Source of the DNA: JANLVI01 sp031363915
Lineage (GTDB): Bacteria; Vulcanimicrobiota; Vulcanimicrobiia; Vulcanimicrobiales; Vulcanimicrobiaceae
Length of the DNA stretch: 64,000 nucleotides
Direction of reading: 5' to 3'
NCBI GenBank assembly: GCA_031363915.1
Contig: JANLVI010000019.1
Location: 61,281-125,280, forward strand
Below, in pieces: positions 34,249 to 43,229 of the stretch. Below the pieces are notes generated by a model that was not told the DNA's origin, ran no database searches, and saw only the letters and a list, made by a program, of their open reading frames with translations. Each line of letters begins with the position of its first letter. Positions within the stretch are counted from its first letter, which is position 1. The position numbers and the translations under genes are program-made.

Positions 34249-35113
34249 GGCATCCGAGTTCGCGAATTCTGTCCCCGCTCCCCACACGGCGTGGCGCGAG
34301 CATTGCCTGGTGGTCGGCGGTGTGCGGATCGCCGCCTTCGAATACGGCAAGGCGAGCGGCCCGACGATCGCCTTGGTTCACGGCCTTGGCCACTGGACGG
34401 ACGCGGCGTGGGGGCGCCTTGCTCCGCTACTCGCGGATCGCTACCGCATCGTGGCCTTCGACTTGCCGGGATTCGGCGAGAGCGAACGCCCCGACGCACG
34501 GTACGATCTGCCGTTCTTCCGCGCGATCGTCACGGGCGTGCTCGATGTCCTCGCGCCGCAGCCCGTGGCGCTCGTCGGTCACTCGCTCGGCGGTATGATT
34601 TGCGCCGACGTTGCCGCAGAAATTCCCGATCGTATCGGACGGCTCGTTTTGATCGATCCGGCGGGCTTCTTGCGCGCCCCGCGCCTCTTTGTCAAACTCG
34701 TCGCATCGCCGCTCGCCGAGAGCCTGTTCCAACTTCAACCCTCGCGCAGATTCGTGAAGCGCTCGCTCGATCAATCCGTCTACGATATTGCGGTCAATAG
34801 TTCGGAGACCCACGCACGCGCTTACGAACTCGCCTGCGACCGACTCGTACGACGCGCGTTCGGACGCGTTTACTCGGGAGCCATGCAAGAGCTCTTACGA
34901 CTCGACCAACTGCACGCGCGTTTCGGAACCTACGCGAAACCGACCCTGATCATCTGGGGGAAAAACGATCGGTTCATCCCGATCAAGGCGCTCGCCGAAG
35001 CGCAAAAAACATATCCCCATGCAACGGTGCGCGTTTTGGAGCAGACCGGTCACTGCCCGATGCTGGAACGCCCCGCAACGATCGCCGACACGATCGAATC
35101 GTTCTTGTCGTAA
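34247..35113 (+). CDS. Alpha/beta hydrolase
   Basis: 288 residues. The catalytic triad is readable: nucleophile Ser113 in VGHSLGGM, Asp in WGKNDRFIP (about 247) and His in QTGHCPM (about 268), with oxyanion motif VHGLGHW. Typical of esterase, haloperoxidase or C-C hydrolase relatives; substrate unknown. ATG at 34247 was preferred over an in-frame ATG at 34229 because it matches the family start; both are possible. Confidence 0.88.
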   Translation: MASEFANSVPAPHTAWREHCLVVGGVRIAAFEYGKASGPTIALVHGLGHWTDAAWGRLAPLLADRYRIVAFDLPGFGESERPDARYDLPFFRAIVTGVLDVLAPQPVALVGHSLGGMICADVAAEIPDRIGRLVLIDPAGFLRAPRLFVKLVASPLAESLFQLQPSRRFVKRSLDQSVYDIAVNSSETHARAYELACDRLVRRAFGRVYSGAMQELLRLDQLHARFGTYAKPTLIIWGKNDRFIPIKALAEAQKTYPHATVRVLEQTGHCPMLERPATIADTIESFLS

Positions 35114-35138
35114 GGATCTTCAGCAAGCTCGATTTCCT

Positions 35139-35426
35139 TCACCAATCGCCCATGCGCTCTTCGTCGACCTCGCCCTCGAAGGCGACGGTGCCGGGGGCGA
35201 TGATTGCGGCGACGAGCGGGATGCCGTTGAGACGGAGATCATTCGAACCATGAGCGCGCTCCATGCTCCGCTCGAAGAGCGCGCAGTAACGCTGGAGCAC
35301 GTCGGGCGCGCAGAGCACGCGGCTGGGCTTGATGTGGTAGAGCTGGCGGAAAGCCGCAAACGCATCCTCGAATGCCGTTGCATCGAATGCCGGCCCTAAA
35401 TGCACTTCGCGCCGCACGTGTTCCAA
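35139..35426 (-). CDS. Small uncharacterised protein
   Basis: 95 residues from a TTG at 35426 that sits 6 bases behind GGAGG. The sequence is orderly (HLGPAFDATAFEDAFAAFRQ, then PSRVLCAPDVLQRYCALFERS, ending GEVDEERMGDW), with a likely helix-turn-beta core. An open frame extends upstream, but that part is antisense to the folD start and was excluded. Divergent from folD with a 36-base gap. Function unknown. Confidence 0.55.
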   Translation of the reverse strand: MEHVRREVHLGPAFDATAFEDAFAAFRQLYHIKPSRVLCAPDVLQRYCALFERSMERAHGSNDLRLNGIPLVAAIIAPGTVAFEGEVDEERMGDW

Positions 35427-35462
35427 GGTTTGCCTCCGAGGCCGAACGAACCGCGCCGGGTC

Positions 35463-36320
35463 ATGCCCGCATCGATCATCGACGGACGCGCGGTCGCAGA
35501 AGAACTGCGAGCCGATCTTCGCACGCGCAGCACCCAACTCCGCGCGCGCGGTGTTATTCCCCGCCTGGTGGTGGCGATCGTCGGCGAGGATGCCTCAAGT
35601 CTGGCATACGTCAAAAGTTTGTTCAATGTCGGCGCGAAGGTGGGCATCGACGTGACGATCGACGCGTTGCCCCGCGATGCCGCACCGGCGCTCGTTCGCG
35701 CGCAACTCGAACGCCTCGGTGCCGACCCGCTCGTTCACGGCATCATCCTCCAGCAACCGCTACCCGGGCATTTACTGATCCGCCAGATCGCCGACGCCGT
35801 GCCGGCGGAGAAAGATGTCGACGGCACAAACCCGATCAATCAGGGGCACCTGGCGTTCGGATCGGGAACGTTGTTCGTTCCGGCGACGCCCGCAGCGGTC
35901 ATGATTTTACTCGCACGTAGCCCGGCGTGGCCCCTGCGCGGGAAGCGCGCCGTCATGGTAGGGCGCTCGAACGTCGTTGGGCTGCCGGTCGCGCTTTTGA
36001 TGATGGCGCAGAACGCGACCGTCATCACGACGCATAAAGAAACGGTCGATCTCGCACGCTACACGCGAGATGCCGAAGTGCTCGTCGTTGCGACTGGCGT
36101 CCCCGGCCTCATCACCGGCGACATGATCTTCCCCGGTGCAACCGTGATCGACGTCGGCACGACGGTCATCGCCGGCAAACTCGTCGGCGACGTTGCCTAT
36201 GAAAGCGTCGCTGCCGTCGCGGGCGCGATCACGCCCGTTCCTGGCGGTGTCGGCCCGGTCACCAACGTCGCGCTCATGCGCAACGTGATCGAAGCGGCCG
36301 AACGGCTTAATTCAAACTGA
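35463..36320 (+). CDS. folD: Bifunctional methylene-THF dehydrogenase/cyclohydrolase
   Basis: 285 residues from the ATG at 35463. Catalytic Lys51 in SSLAYVKSLF, the ILQQPLPGH block, DVDGTNP (118-) and the NADP loop GRSNVVGLP are all intact. It converts methylene-THF to formyl-THF for purine and formyl-Met synthesis. Normal length. Converges on the LON-domain gene, whose stop overlaps by 14 bases. Confidence 0.96.
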   Translation: MPASIIDGRAVAEELRADLRTRSTQLRARGVIPRLVVAIVGEDASSLAYVKSLFNVGAKVGIDVTIDALPRDAAPALVRAQLERLGADPLVHGIILQQPLPGHLLIRQIADAVPAEKDVDGTNPINQGHLAFGSGTLFVPATPAAVMILLARSPAWPLRGKRAVMVGRSNVVGLPVALLMMAQNATVITTHKETVDLARYTRDAEVLVVATGVPGLITGDMIFPGATVIDVGTTVIAGKLVGDVAYESVAAVAGAITPVPGGVGPVTNVALMRNVIEAAERLNSN

Positions 36321-37023
36321 AGTGTTTGCCGAAAAATTTCTCTTGATGCGAGCGGAACGATCCGCCCGGTGCGCCTTCGCGTTCGGCTGGCGCAGGTTCG
36401 GCGGCCTTGCGTTCGAGCAGCGAACGTAACTGCGGCAAGAGGCGGCGCAAAAAGCCGAGCTCGACTTTAAGCCGCTGATGCGTGTCGGAAGTTTCGAGTA
36501 ATTTCTGCTTCATCGAATCGGCGACTTGCAGCGCATCGCCGATGAGGTACGAGGCATCCGCCGGATCGCTCGGCAGATCGATCTCTGCCGTCGTGCCGCT
36601 GAATTCGACCAGCAGGCGTAAATATTCACGGAACTCATCGCGGACTTCGCTCGAGAGTTCTTCGACCGCGTCGATATCGGCGATCTCTTCTTCGAGATAT
36701 TCGACGTTGCACATCAAAAACGGTTCGCGGCTGATCACATCGAGGATGCGAAAACGCCGCCGTCCGGTTGTCGAGATATAATAGCGTCCGGCCGGCAGCG
36801 GCGTCACATCGGCGATCTCCGCCGTCGTGCCGATGTCATACGGCATCACCTCGAGGTCGCCCGCTTCGTCACCATCGCGAATGAGGACGACTCCAAATGC
36901 CTCGCCCGTGTCGAGACATTCGGAGATCATCTGCCGGTAGCGGGGTTCGAAAACGTGCAGGTTGAGAATGACTCCCGGGAACAGCACCATGTTCAACGGG
37001 AACAGACGCAGCCGCTTGAACAC
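36307..37023 (-). CDS. LON substrate-binding domain protein
   Basis: 238 residues from a GTG at 37023, five bases after the SOD stop. It carries the N-terminal domain of Lon (LRLFPLNMVLFPGVILNLHVFEPRY, DEAGDLEVMPYDIGTTAEI) without ATPase or protease parts, then a helical tail (about 185-238). Stand-alone LON domain proteins are widespread and of unclear function. The frame is open further upstream through the SOD gene, but that is a chance antisense-like extension. Confidence 0.88.
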   Translation of the reverse strand: MFKRLRLFPLNMVLFPGVILNLHVFEPRYRQMISECLDTGEAFGVVLIRDGDEAGDLEVMPYDIGTTAEIADVTPLPAGRYYISTTGRRRFRILDVISREPFLMCNVEYLEEEIADIDAVEELSSEVRDEFREYLRLLVEFSGTTAEIDLPSDPADASYLIGDALQVADSMKQKLLETSDTHQRLKVELGFLRRLLPQLRSLLERKAAEPAPAEREGAPGGSFRSHQEKFFGKHFSLN

Positions 37024-37028
37024 GGAGA

Positions 37029-37637
37029 TTAGTGGCTGCCCAGCCGTGATTCGACGACAGCCCAGTCGATGTTCGCGAAGAACGATTCGATGTATTTGGG
37101 GCGTTCGGCGGGCTTGTAGTCGAGCAAGAACGCGTGTTCCCACGCATCCATGACGAGGATCGGCTTGAAGCCGGCAACGTTGCCTTCTTCGTGTAGCGTC
37201 ACCCAGTGATTGGTGATGCGGCCCGATTTGGGGTCCTGGAACGCAATCGCCCAGCCCACGCCGCGCATGCCGCCAACGGCCATGAAGTCTTTCTTCCAAG
37301 TCTCGAAGTCGCCGTACGTCGCAGCGAGCGCGTCCTTCAGTTTCGAACTCGGCGCACCGCCCGCCGTCGAGGTCATGTTGTCGAAATAATATTCGTGTAA
37401 GGCCATGCCGTTGTATTCGAAACCGAGGCGCCGCGTGAGCTCCGAGAAGTGCGGGTTCGCACCGGCGGCCGTGCCTGCCGAGAGCTGTTCTGCCAACTGC
37501 TCGTTGAGCAGGTTGGTGTTCTTCACGTAGCCTTCGTACAGCCCGAAGTGCACCTGGAGCGTGTTGTCCGAAATGCCCTGGAGCCCCGCGAGGGTCCATT
37601 TTTTAGGTGTGTACGTTTGTTGCGCGAGAGTTGCCAC
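37029..37637 (-). CDS. Fe/Mn superoxide dismutase
   Basis: 202 residues. The four metal ligands are placed as expected: His30, His81 (LHEYYFDNM), Asp164 and His168 (DAWEHAF). It removes superoxide in the cytosol; no signal peptide. The metal (Fe or Mn) cannot be decided by eye. Short spacing to the LON-domain gene suggests one transcript. The divergent methyltransferase begins about 70 bases away. Confidence 0.94.
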   Translation of the reverse strand: MATLAQQTYTPKKWTLAGLQGISDNTLQVHFGLYEGYVKNTNLLNEQLAEQLSAGTAAGANPHFSELTRRLGFEYNGMALHEYYFDNMTSTAGGAPSSKLKDALAATYGDFETWKKDFMAVGGMRGVGWAIAFQDPKSGRITNHWVTLHEEGNVAGFKPILVMDAWEHAFLLDYKPAERPKYIESFFANIDWAVVESRLGSH

Positions 37638-37705
37638 GAGCGATGCCTCCTAGGCCGAGTAGAGGGGTCAAAAGAGTTGGACTCTGCTCGTTCGACGACG
37701 CAGAG

Positions 37706-38386
37706 GTGAACCCCGTGGCGGCAGGTTCCCTTAAGTTTTGCCAAGCAAACCTCAAGACCGTGCGCGACTTAGCTTATCTCACGCGTCTCCATCGCGAGCC
37801 CGCGCCGCTCTTACTCGAACTCGAACAACAGGGAACCTACGATGGGATCCCAATTGTCGACCGAGCAGCGGGCAGAATGCTCTCGACCCTCGTCCACGCG
37901 ATGCAGGCCAACCGCATCGTCGAGATCGGGACGGCCTACGGCTATTCCACGCTCTGGATGGCCCTTGCGCTTCCGCCCGCGGGGCATATCTGGACGATCG
38001 ACCCGGATATGGAACGGACGACGATCGCGCAGAGCTACCTGGAACGCGCCGGTTGCGCCCACCAAGTGGATATCCTCAATCAACCCGCGCTCGAAGTATT
38101 GCCGACGCTCCTGCAACGCAATGTCGACATCATCTTCATCGATGCGATCAAGACCGAATACGAAGCATATCTCGAACTCTGTATCCCGCTCCTCAAGCTC
38201 TCCGGCCTCGTCATCGTCGACAACCTCCTGTTGTCGGGTGAATCGTCTGCTGAGCCCGAGCACGGCGATAGCGACGACACGCGCGCGATCCGTGACTTCA
38301 ATCGCGTCTTTTTGCAGCACCCGCAACTCGATGCGACGATCGTGCCGATCGGCGATGGATTGGGGATCGGTGCCCGCATCAACTGA
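37706..38386 (+). CDS. SAM-dependent O-methyltransferase (family 3)
   Basis: About 226 residues. Motif I is IVEIGTAYGYSTLWMALAL, followed by the acidic IDPD, and the metal-binding IIFIDAIKTEY and VIVDNLL blocks typical of caffeoyl-CoA/catechol O-methyltransferases. The start is uncertain (GTG 37706 or 37715; the open frame reaches further upstream). Likely methylates a catechol-type small molecule or lipid. Its end overlaps the flavin reductase gene. Confidence 0.83.
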   Translation: MNPVAAGSLKFCQANLKTVRDLAYLTRLHREPAPLLLELEQQGTYDGIPIVDRAAGRMLSTLVHAMQANRIVEIGTAYGYSTLWMALALPPAGHIWTIDPDMERTTIAQSYLERAGCAHQVDILNQPALEVLPTLLQRNVDIIFIDAIKTEYEAYLELCIPLLKLSGLVIVDNLLLSGESSAEPEHGDSDDTRAIRDFNRVFLQHPQLDATIVPIGDGLGIGARIN

Positions 38387-38852
38387 AGCGTTCAAGTCCG
38401 CGATGCGTCACGTGCCCACGGGCGTCACCGTGATCACAACGGTGCATGACGGACACGACGCCGGTTTTACCGCGAACGCCTTTGCCAGCGTCTCGGCCGA
38501 CCCGCCGATGCTGCTGATCTGCGTGAATCGCAGTGCGAGTTCGCACGGCCTCATCTCGGCATCGGGGATCTTCTGCGTGAGCTTGCTCGCACGCGAACAG
38601 CAGCCGATCGCGGAGAAATTCGCCGGCGGCGAACCCAAAGAGCGTTTCGCGGGCGTCGAGATCGAGCGCGGGCCGCTCGGTACCGCGATCATCGCGGGAT
38701 CGCTCGCGCACTTCGAGTGCCGCCTCGCCGAAGAACATACTGCCGGGACGCACACGATTTTCATCGGCGAAGTCATCGCTTGCGGCTCACGCCCGGGCGA
38801 GCCGCTGGGCTATTACGACCGCTCGTATCGCGACTTCGGTCTCTCGGCGTGA
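38370..38852 (+). CDS. Flavin reductase-like FMN-binding protein
   Basis: 160 residues from a GTG behind GGGGATCG; an ATG at 38355 is an alternative. The pattern HVPTGVTVITTVHDG, FTANAFASVSADPPMLLICV and TIFIGEVIACGSRPGEPLGYYDRSY fits the flavin reductase-like domain (HpaC-type). Supplies reduced FMN or is an independent oxidoreductase. Overlaps the previous gene by 17 bases and the next by GTGA. Confidence 0.87.
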   Translation: MPASTEAFKSAMRHVPTGVTVITTVHDGHDAGFTANAFASVSADPPMLLICVNRSASSHGLISASGIFCVSLLAREQQPIAEKFAGGEPKERFAGVEIERGPLGTAIIAGSLAHFECRLAEEHTAGTHTIFIGEVIACGSRPGEPLGYYDRSYRDFGLSA

Positions 38853-39487
38853 TCGTCGAGCATTTTCCGGTTGGAGCGCTTGCGTGCACGTGCACGATTT
38901 TGGGCGATCCGGAATCGGGCGAGGCGATCGTCATCGACGGCGGGGACGACGTCGACCACATCCTCAATCGCTTAAGCGCAAACGGCCTACGCGCGACCTA
39001 TCTCGTGCATTCGCACGCACACTTCGACCACATCGGCGCGCTTGCCGACTTACGCGAGCGCACCGGCGCGCGCGGTCTGTTGCATCCGGGCGATCTGCCG
39101 CTCTACCGCGCCCTCGCGCGCCAATACGCAGCCTTCGGCATGGGTGAAGCGCCGCGCGTCGTCGACCTCGATGCAGACCTCGTCGACGGCGAACGCATTA
39201 CAGCAGGCGCGATCGAACTGAGCGTCCATCACACGCCCGGTCACACGCCGGGCAGTTCGTGTTTCGTGTACGAACACGCGGGCGCGACGACGATCCTGAG
39301 CGGAGACACGCTCTTTCGCGGAGCGATCGGGCGCTGGGACATCGGCGGAACCTCGATGGAAGACATCGTAAGATCGATCCGCGAGAAACTGCTGGCGTAC
39401 GACGACGCGACGAGCGTGATCCCCGGCCACGGTCCGGCCACGACCATCGGCCGCGAACGTGCGACCAATCCGTACTTGCTCGCGTGA
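38849..39487 (+). CDS. Metallo-beta-lactamase-fold hydrolase (glyoxalase II type)
   Basis: 212 residues from the GTG overlapping the previous stop. The binuclear zinc site HAHFDH (56-61), His near HHTPGHTPGSS and ILSGDTLFRG are intact. Short form without a C-terminal domain, like many thioester or persulfide hydrolases. Substrate not readable. Overlaps the acetyltransferase gene by GTGA, so four genes from 37706 run as one tight operon. Confidence 0.9.
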   Translation: MIVEHFPVGALACTCTILGDPESGEAIVIDGGDDVDHILNRLSANGLRATYLVHSHAHFDHIGALADLRERTGARGLLHPGDLPLYRALARQYAAFGMGEAPRVVDLDADLVDGERITAGAIELSVHHTPGHTPGSSCFVYEHAGATTILSGDTLFRGAIGRWDIGGTSMEDIVRSIREKLLAYDDATSVIPGHGPATTIGRERATNPYLLA

Positions 39488-39993
39488 AGACGATGCCGGT
39501 CCGGTACGCAAAAAACGACGATCTGCGTGCGATCGTCTCGATCTACAACGAAGCGATTCCAACGCGCATGGCGACGGCGGATACCGAGATCGTCACCCCG
39601 GAGCAGCGGCGGTCGTGGTTTTTGGACCACGACTCGTCGCGCCGACCGCTTTTCGTGCACGAGACGGACGGCGCAATCGACGGCTGGCTGAGTTTGACCG
39701 ATTTCTATGGTCGCGCTGCGTGCGCACGCACGGCCGAAGTCAGCGTCTACGTCGCCGCGAGCGCTCGGCGTCGCGGCGTCGCGCGCGTTTTGCTCTTGCA
39801 CGCGATCGACCGCGCACCGGCGCTCGGTATCGATTCGTTCGTCGGTTTCATCTTCGCTAACCACAGCCCCAGCATCACGCTCTTTACCTCGTGCGGATTC
39901 GTGCGCTGGGGGACGTTGCCGCACGTTGCGATCGTTGACGGCAACCATCGCGACTTGAGCATCTTCGGCCGCGACACCCGCGCGCTGCGCTGA
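39484..39993 (+). CDS. GNAT acetyltransferase, phosphinothricin-acetyltransferase-like
   Basis: 169 residues. The opening RYAKNDDLRAIVSIYNEAI, ETDGAIDGWLSLTDFYGR, TAEVSVYVAASARRRGVAR (acetyl-CoA loop) and SCGFVRWGTLPHVAIVDGNHRDL follow the PAT/Bar and L-methionine sulfoximine acetyltransferase pattern. Detoxifies amino acid analogues in known members. GTG start overlaps the upstream stop; an ATG at 39493 is also possible. Confidence 0.87.
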   Translation: MKTMPVRYAKNDDLRAIVSIYNEAIPTRMATADTEIVTPEQRRSWFLDHDSSRRPLFVHETDGAIDGWLSLTDFYGRAACARTAEVSVYVAASARRRGVARVLLLHAIDRAPALGIDSFVGFIFANHSPSITLFTSCGFVRWGTLPHVAIVDGNHRDLSIFGRDTRALR

Positions 39994-40015
39994 GGATGGC
40001 GGCGTCTAAAAAGTC

Positions 40016-40621
40016 ATGCACGATCCGCGCTTCTTCGCCCGTCTCGACGAGAGCCCCGACGAGCGCTTTTACGAACCGGTGCGGCTCGTCGAGCATATCG
40101 ATTCCGACGCCATCGAAACCGTCACTGCACTGTATCGCGAACATGTTCCGGCGAATGCGGACCTGTTGGATTTGATGAGCAGTTGGGTCAGCCACTTGCC
40201 GGGCGATGTGGCGTATCGCTCCGTGGTCGGCCTTGGGATGAACGCCCAAGAGCTACGGTCCAACCCGCGTCTCACTCGCCGTGTCCTTCAAAACCTCAAC
40301 GCGCAACCGCAGCTCCCGTTCGATGATGCCGCCTTCGACGCAGCGCTGATCTGTGTCTCGATTCAGTATCTGACCCAACCGGTGGCGGTATTCCGGGAAC
40401 TTGCCCGGGTGACGCGACCGGGAGCAAAATTGATTGTCACGTTTTCGAACCGCTGTTTCCCAACGAAAGCTATTTCCGCCTGGACGGCAACGAGCGATCG
40501 CGAGCATCTTCGACTTGTGGCCGGTTACGTTCGCGCCGCCGGCGGTTGGAACGAAGCGGCTACCGCAGCGCGCGTCGGGCGAGGCGACCCACTCTTTTCA
40601 GTGATCGCCTCGCGAGCGTGA
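40016..40621 (+). CDS. SAM-dependent methyltransferase (type 11)
   Basis: 201 residues. Has the class I core with DLLDLMSSWVSHLP in place of the glycine-rich motif and a later LPFDDAAFDAALICVSIQYL, then VFRELARVTRPGAKLIV. Similar methyltransferases with a degenerate motif I are common in bacteria. Substrate unknown. The operon partner of the four preceding genes or a single gene, 22 bases after the acetyltransferase. Confidence 0.82.
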   Translation: MHDPRFFARLDESPDERFYEPVRLVEHIDSDAIETVTALYREHVPANADLLDLMSSWVSHLPGDVAYRSVVGLGMNAQELRSNPRLTRRVLQNLNAQPQLPFDDAAFDAALICVSIQYLTQPVAVFRELARVTRPGAKLIVTFSNRCFPTKAISAWTATSDREHLRLVAGYVRAAGGWNEAATAARVGRGDPLFSVIASRA

Positions 40622-40639
40622 GGTGCCTCCGATTTAGTG

Positions 40640-40912
40640 TTATGCGGGCGGCGAGGTCGCTTCCACCGCACTGAATCGTTCGAGAATTCGATATGTGTGA
40701 CGCGTGCCTTGTGGGACGAGGTAGGAGTCGCCGGGGCTAAGCGTCTGAGTCTTCCCATCGACCGTCAATTCCGCGCGCCCACCCAGAACGTAACCGACGG
40801 TTTCATACGGGCGGGTGGTTTCCGCTTTTGCTTGACCGGGTTCTTCGTCTCGCCACAAACGGAGTGCGATAGCGGATCCGGCGACCAACGTGTGTTCAAT
40901 ATTTTGTGCCAT
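40640..40912 (-). CDS. Small cupin-domain protein
   Basis: 90 residues from the ATG at 40912. Cupin motif 1 is ETVGYVLGGRAELTVDGKTQTLSPGDSYLVPQGTRHTYR, and motif 2 supplies the closing GTRHTY. Single-domain cupins bind a metal and often act as sensors or isomerases. Convergent with the methyltransferase and divergent from DUF5069. Confidence 0.8.
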   Translation of the reverse strand: MAQNIEHTLVAGSAIALRLWRDEEPGQAKAETTRPYETVGYVLGGRAELTVDGKTQTLSPGDSYLVPQGTRHTYRILERFSAVEATSPPA

Positions 40913-40975
40913 ACCATCGTCATACCCAAACCAACGACAAGGGCGCACCCGACGTTCTCGCGTACGCAAAAGAGC

Positions 40976-41395
40976 ATGCAGTCGCTCGATCTTACCCTAG
41001 CCCCGCCCCGCTCGCCGCGCGCCGAACTGAACGGAATCGTCTTTCTCCCACGCTCCATCGATAAAGCGCGGGCCGCACTCCCGGGCGGCAATCTCGGCGA
41101 GTACACGATCGAGGGCTTCACCACGATGATGCTCGAGATGTTCGGGATCACAGATGGGGACTTCATCGCTCGCGTCCAGGCCGCCACGACCGACGATGAG
41201 ATCGCGGCATTCGTGCTCGCGAGGGCAAGCGCAGAGCAAATCGCCGCGTGGAACGTGTTGGTCAGCCAACGTCTGCCGCGCAACGGCGATCGCGCTGCTG
41301 CGCTCGAACACTATTTGTGGCTCGGGAAACGTCCCGATCTCATCCTCGCCCTCGATGTTCTCGAAGAAGACGACCGCCAAATCTTCGCACCCTAG
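40976..41395 (+). CDS. DUF5069 domain protein
   Basis: 139 residues. The pattern LPRSIDKARAALPGGNLGEY, MLEMFGITDGDFIARVQ and FVLARASAEQIAAWNVLV is characteristic of DUF5069. Cytosolic, helical, function unknown; probably a stress-related small protein. Its end overlaps the DUF885 gene on the opposite strand by 4 bases. Confidence 0.8.
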   Translation: MQSLDLTLAPPRSPRAELNGIVFLPRSIDKARAALPGGNLGEYTIEGFTTMMLEMFGITDGDFIARVQAATTDDEIAAFVLARASAEQIAAWNVLVSQRLPRNGDRAAALEHYLWLGKRPDLILALDVLEEDDRQIFAP

Positions 41396-43140
41396 AGAAT
41401 TTTGCCATCGTCGTCCTCACCCAGTAAGAATGGGCGTAGGAGCGGCACGGGCGGGTTACCGTGCGCGAGCAGCGCTTTATGGAATCCGGCGAGCGTGTAC
41501 GCGGCGCCCATCTTCTTTATATAATCCGCGCGTAGCTTGAGGATCTCGAGTTTGCCCAGCGTGTAATAGCCGTATGTTGGGTCGCCCGTGCCGCGACGCG
41601 CTTCGATACGCGAGCTTGCGGGATCCAAAAACGCTTGTTTTTGGAAGAAGTCCATCGCCTCGGGAACCGTCATTCCTTGCGTGTGCATCTTTACGCCCAC
41701 GACGTAGCGCGCGTTGCGTAAGATCGCTTCGCGCAGCTGCATGAGCCTCACACGCGGATCGCCGTCACCCCAGCCCTCATCGACGATCATCTGCTCGCAG
41801 TAGTGGGCCCAGCCCTCGACAAAGGAGTTCGCCGCGAGCAGCTTTGCAGTGAGCGAGAGCTGCAAGTGTTTGTCGATGATGTAGTTGGTGTAATGGCCCG
41901 GGTAGACTTCGTGCGCACTCACGATCGGACGTTCGAAATCGTTAAACGTTTCAAGGTAACTTTGCTGGATTTTCGGCGGGTCTTTTGGATCGACCGGCGT
42001 GACGTTGTAGTAGGCCTGCGTCGCGACGCTCTCAAGCGGTCCCGGTGCATCCATCGATGCGATCGACGTTTGACGCTCGAACTCCGGTGTGAGGGTGACT
42101 TTGATATCCGCATCCGCCGGGAAATCGATGATCTGCTTTCGCTCTTCAAACGCGCGGAGCTTCACGAGATCGGCTTGCGAGGCGGGGATCAGACCGGCTG
42201 CAGTCGGATGGACGCGCGCGACTTCGTCTATCACGCCCTGCACGGATTTGGTCGGATCGATCTGATGGGCGACTGCGACCATCTGCGCGCGCGTCTGTGA
42301 GAGCGCGACGACACCGACGCGCAGGTAGGCATCGAGCGGCATGTCGATCGCTTCTTCGTATTTCAAACGCGCCGCATAGTTTGCCGCGCCGATCGAGAAA
42401 TTACCGACCGGGTGCCTGACGAAACCGGTTTTAAGCCAACGGGCAAAATCGCGCGTTGCATCGACTGCGGCTTGGGTCGAGGCGACGAACTGCGCCCGCA
42501 GCGTCTCATCCCCCGCTGCGGGGAACGCCTCGGGCACCGTCGTCTTGAAGAATCCGACGGCACCCATCGCATCGTCGTAGGCGATCTCGGCGTTGTACTT
42601 GTCGACGGCGGTCAGGTTGACGCGCGCCTGCGCGAACATCGCGGGGATCTGCTTCTCGCGCGCAACGATTTTCGCCAAACGGATCTGATCGGGAGCGAAC
42701 TTGCGACTAAGGATCGAGAACACACCGCCCGTCGCGATATTCACGTAGTCATCGGCATTATGGCGCCAGCGTTTCATCGTGTCGTTGAGGAGCAGATCGT
42801 CGTGGATCGAATTGAGGACCATCGTCCAGTCCAGGCGAACCGACGGCGAGAGCACGTGCGAATCCAACTTCGTAAAGCGGTCGAGGTAGTCACGATCGAG
42901 TTCGATGCGCGCGGCAAAATCGACCGGCGTATACGAGCCGAGCCGCGCGTCGTACTTGTGCAGGCCGGCGCTCGTCGCCGTAACCGGCGCGGCGGCGAAT
43001 CCGGCATCATAGTAGGCCTTGGCAAGCACGGCGAACGCCGCGTCGCCTTCGCCGACTGGTTCTGCTGCGCGGGCGCCCGTGAGGGCCAGGATAGCGAGAA
43101 CGGCTGCCGCGACGAAACGGCGAAGACGTGTGTTGGTCAT
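41392..43140 (-). CDS. Secreted DUF885 putative metallopeptidase
   Basis: 582 residues from the ATG at 43140 with a signal peptide (1-25). The DUF885 motif HEVYPGHYTNYI and the later EGWAHYCEQMIVDEG form the zinc-site pattern of this M3/M32-like family. Exported peptidases of this type degrade peptides in the periplasm. Convergent with DUF5069 and divergent from yceI by about 89 bases. Length typical. Confidence 0.87.
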   Translation of the reverse strand: MTNTRLRRFVAAAVLAILALTGARAAEPVGEGDAAFAVLAKAYYDAGFAAAPVTATSAGLHKYDARLGSYTPVDFAARIELDRDYLDRFTKLDSHVLSPSVRLDWTMVLNSIHDDLLLNDTMKRWRHNADDYVNIATGGVFSILSRKFAPDQIRLAKIVAREKQIPAMFAQARVNLTAVDKYNAEIAYDDAMGAVGFFKTTVPEAFPAAGDETLRAQFVASTQAAVDATRDFARWLKTGFVRHPVGNFSIGAANYAARLKYEEAIDMPLDAYLRVGVVALSQTRAQMVAVAHQIDPTKSVQGVIDEVARVHPTAAGLIPASQADLVKLRAFEERKQIIDFPADADIKVTLTPEFERQTSIASMDAPGPLESVATQAYYNVTPVDPKDPPKIQQSYLETFNDFERPIVSAHEVYPGHYTNYIIDKHLQLSLTAKLLAANSFVEGWAHYCEQMIVDEGWGDGDPRVRLMQLREAILRNARYVVGVKMHTQGMTVPEAMDFFQKQAFLDPASSRIEARRGTGDPTYGYYTLGKLEILKLRADYIKKMGAAYTLAGFHKALLAHGNPPVPLLRPFLLGEDDDGKIL

Positions 43141-43229
43141 ATGCGCGGACGTTCTTTGCCGAACGCAACCGAAGCCTGCCCGCTTGGCGTCTGACCGTTC
43201 GACTACCCAGCCCTTGCGGAGATATTCCA

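Noticed and set aside
37024..37599. Extension of the LON-domain protein through the SOD gene
   Set aside because: Out-of-frame reading of the dismutase; the LON fold begins at the GTG at 37023.
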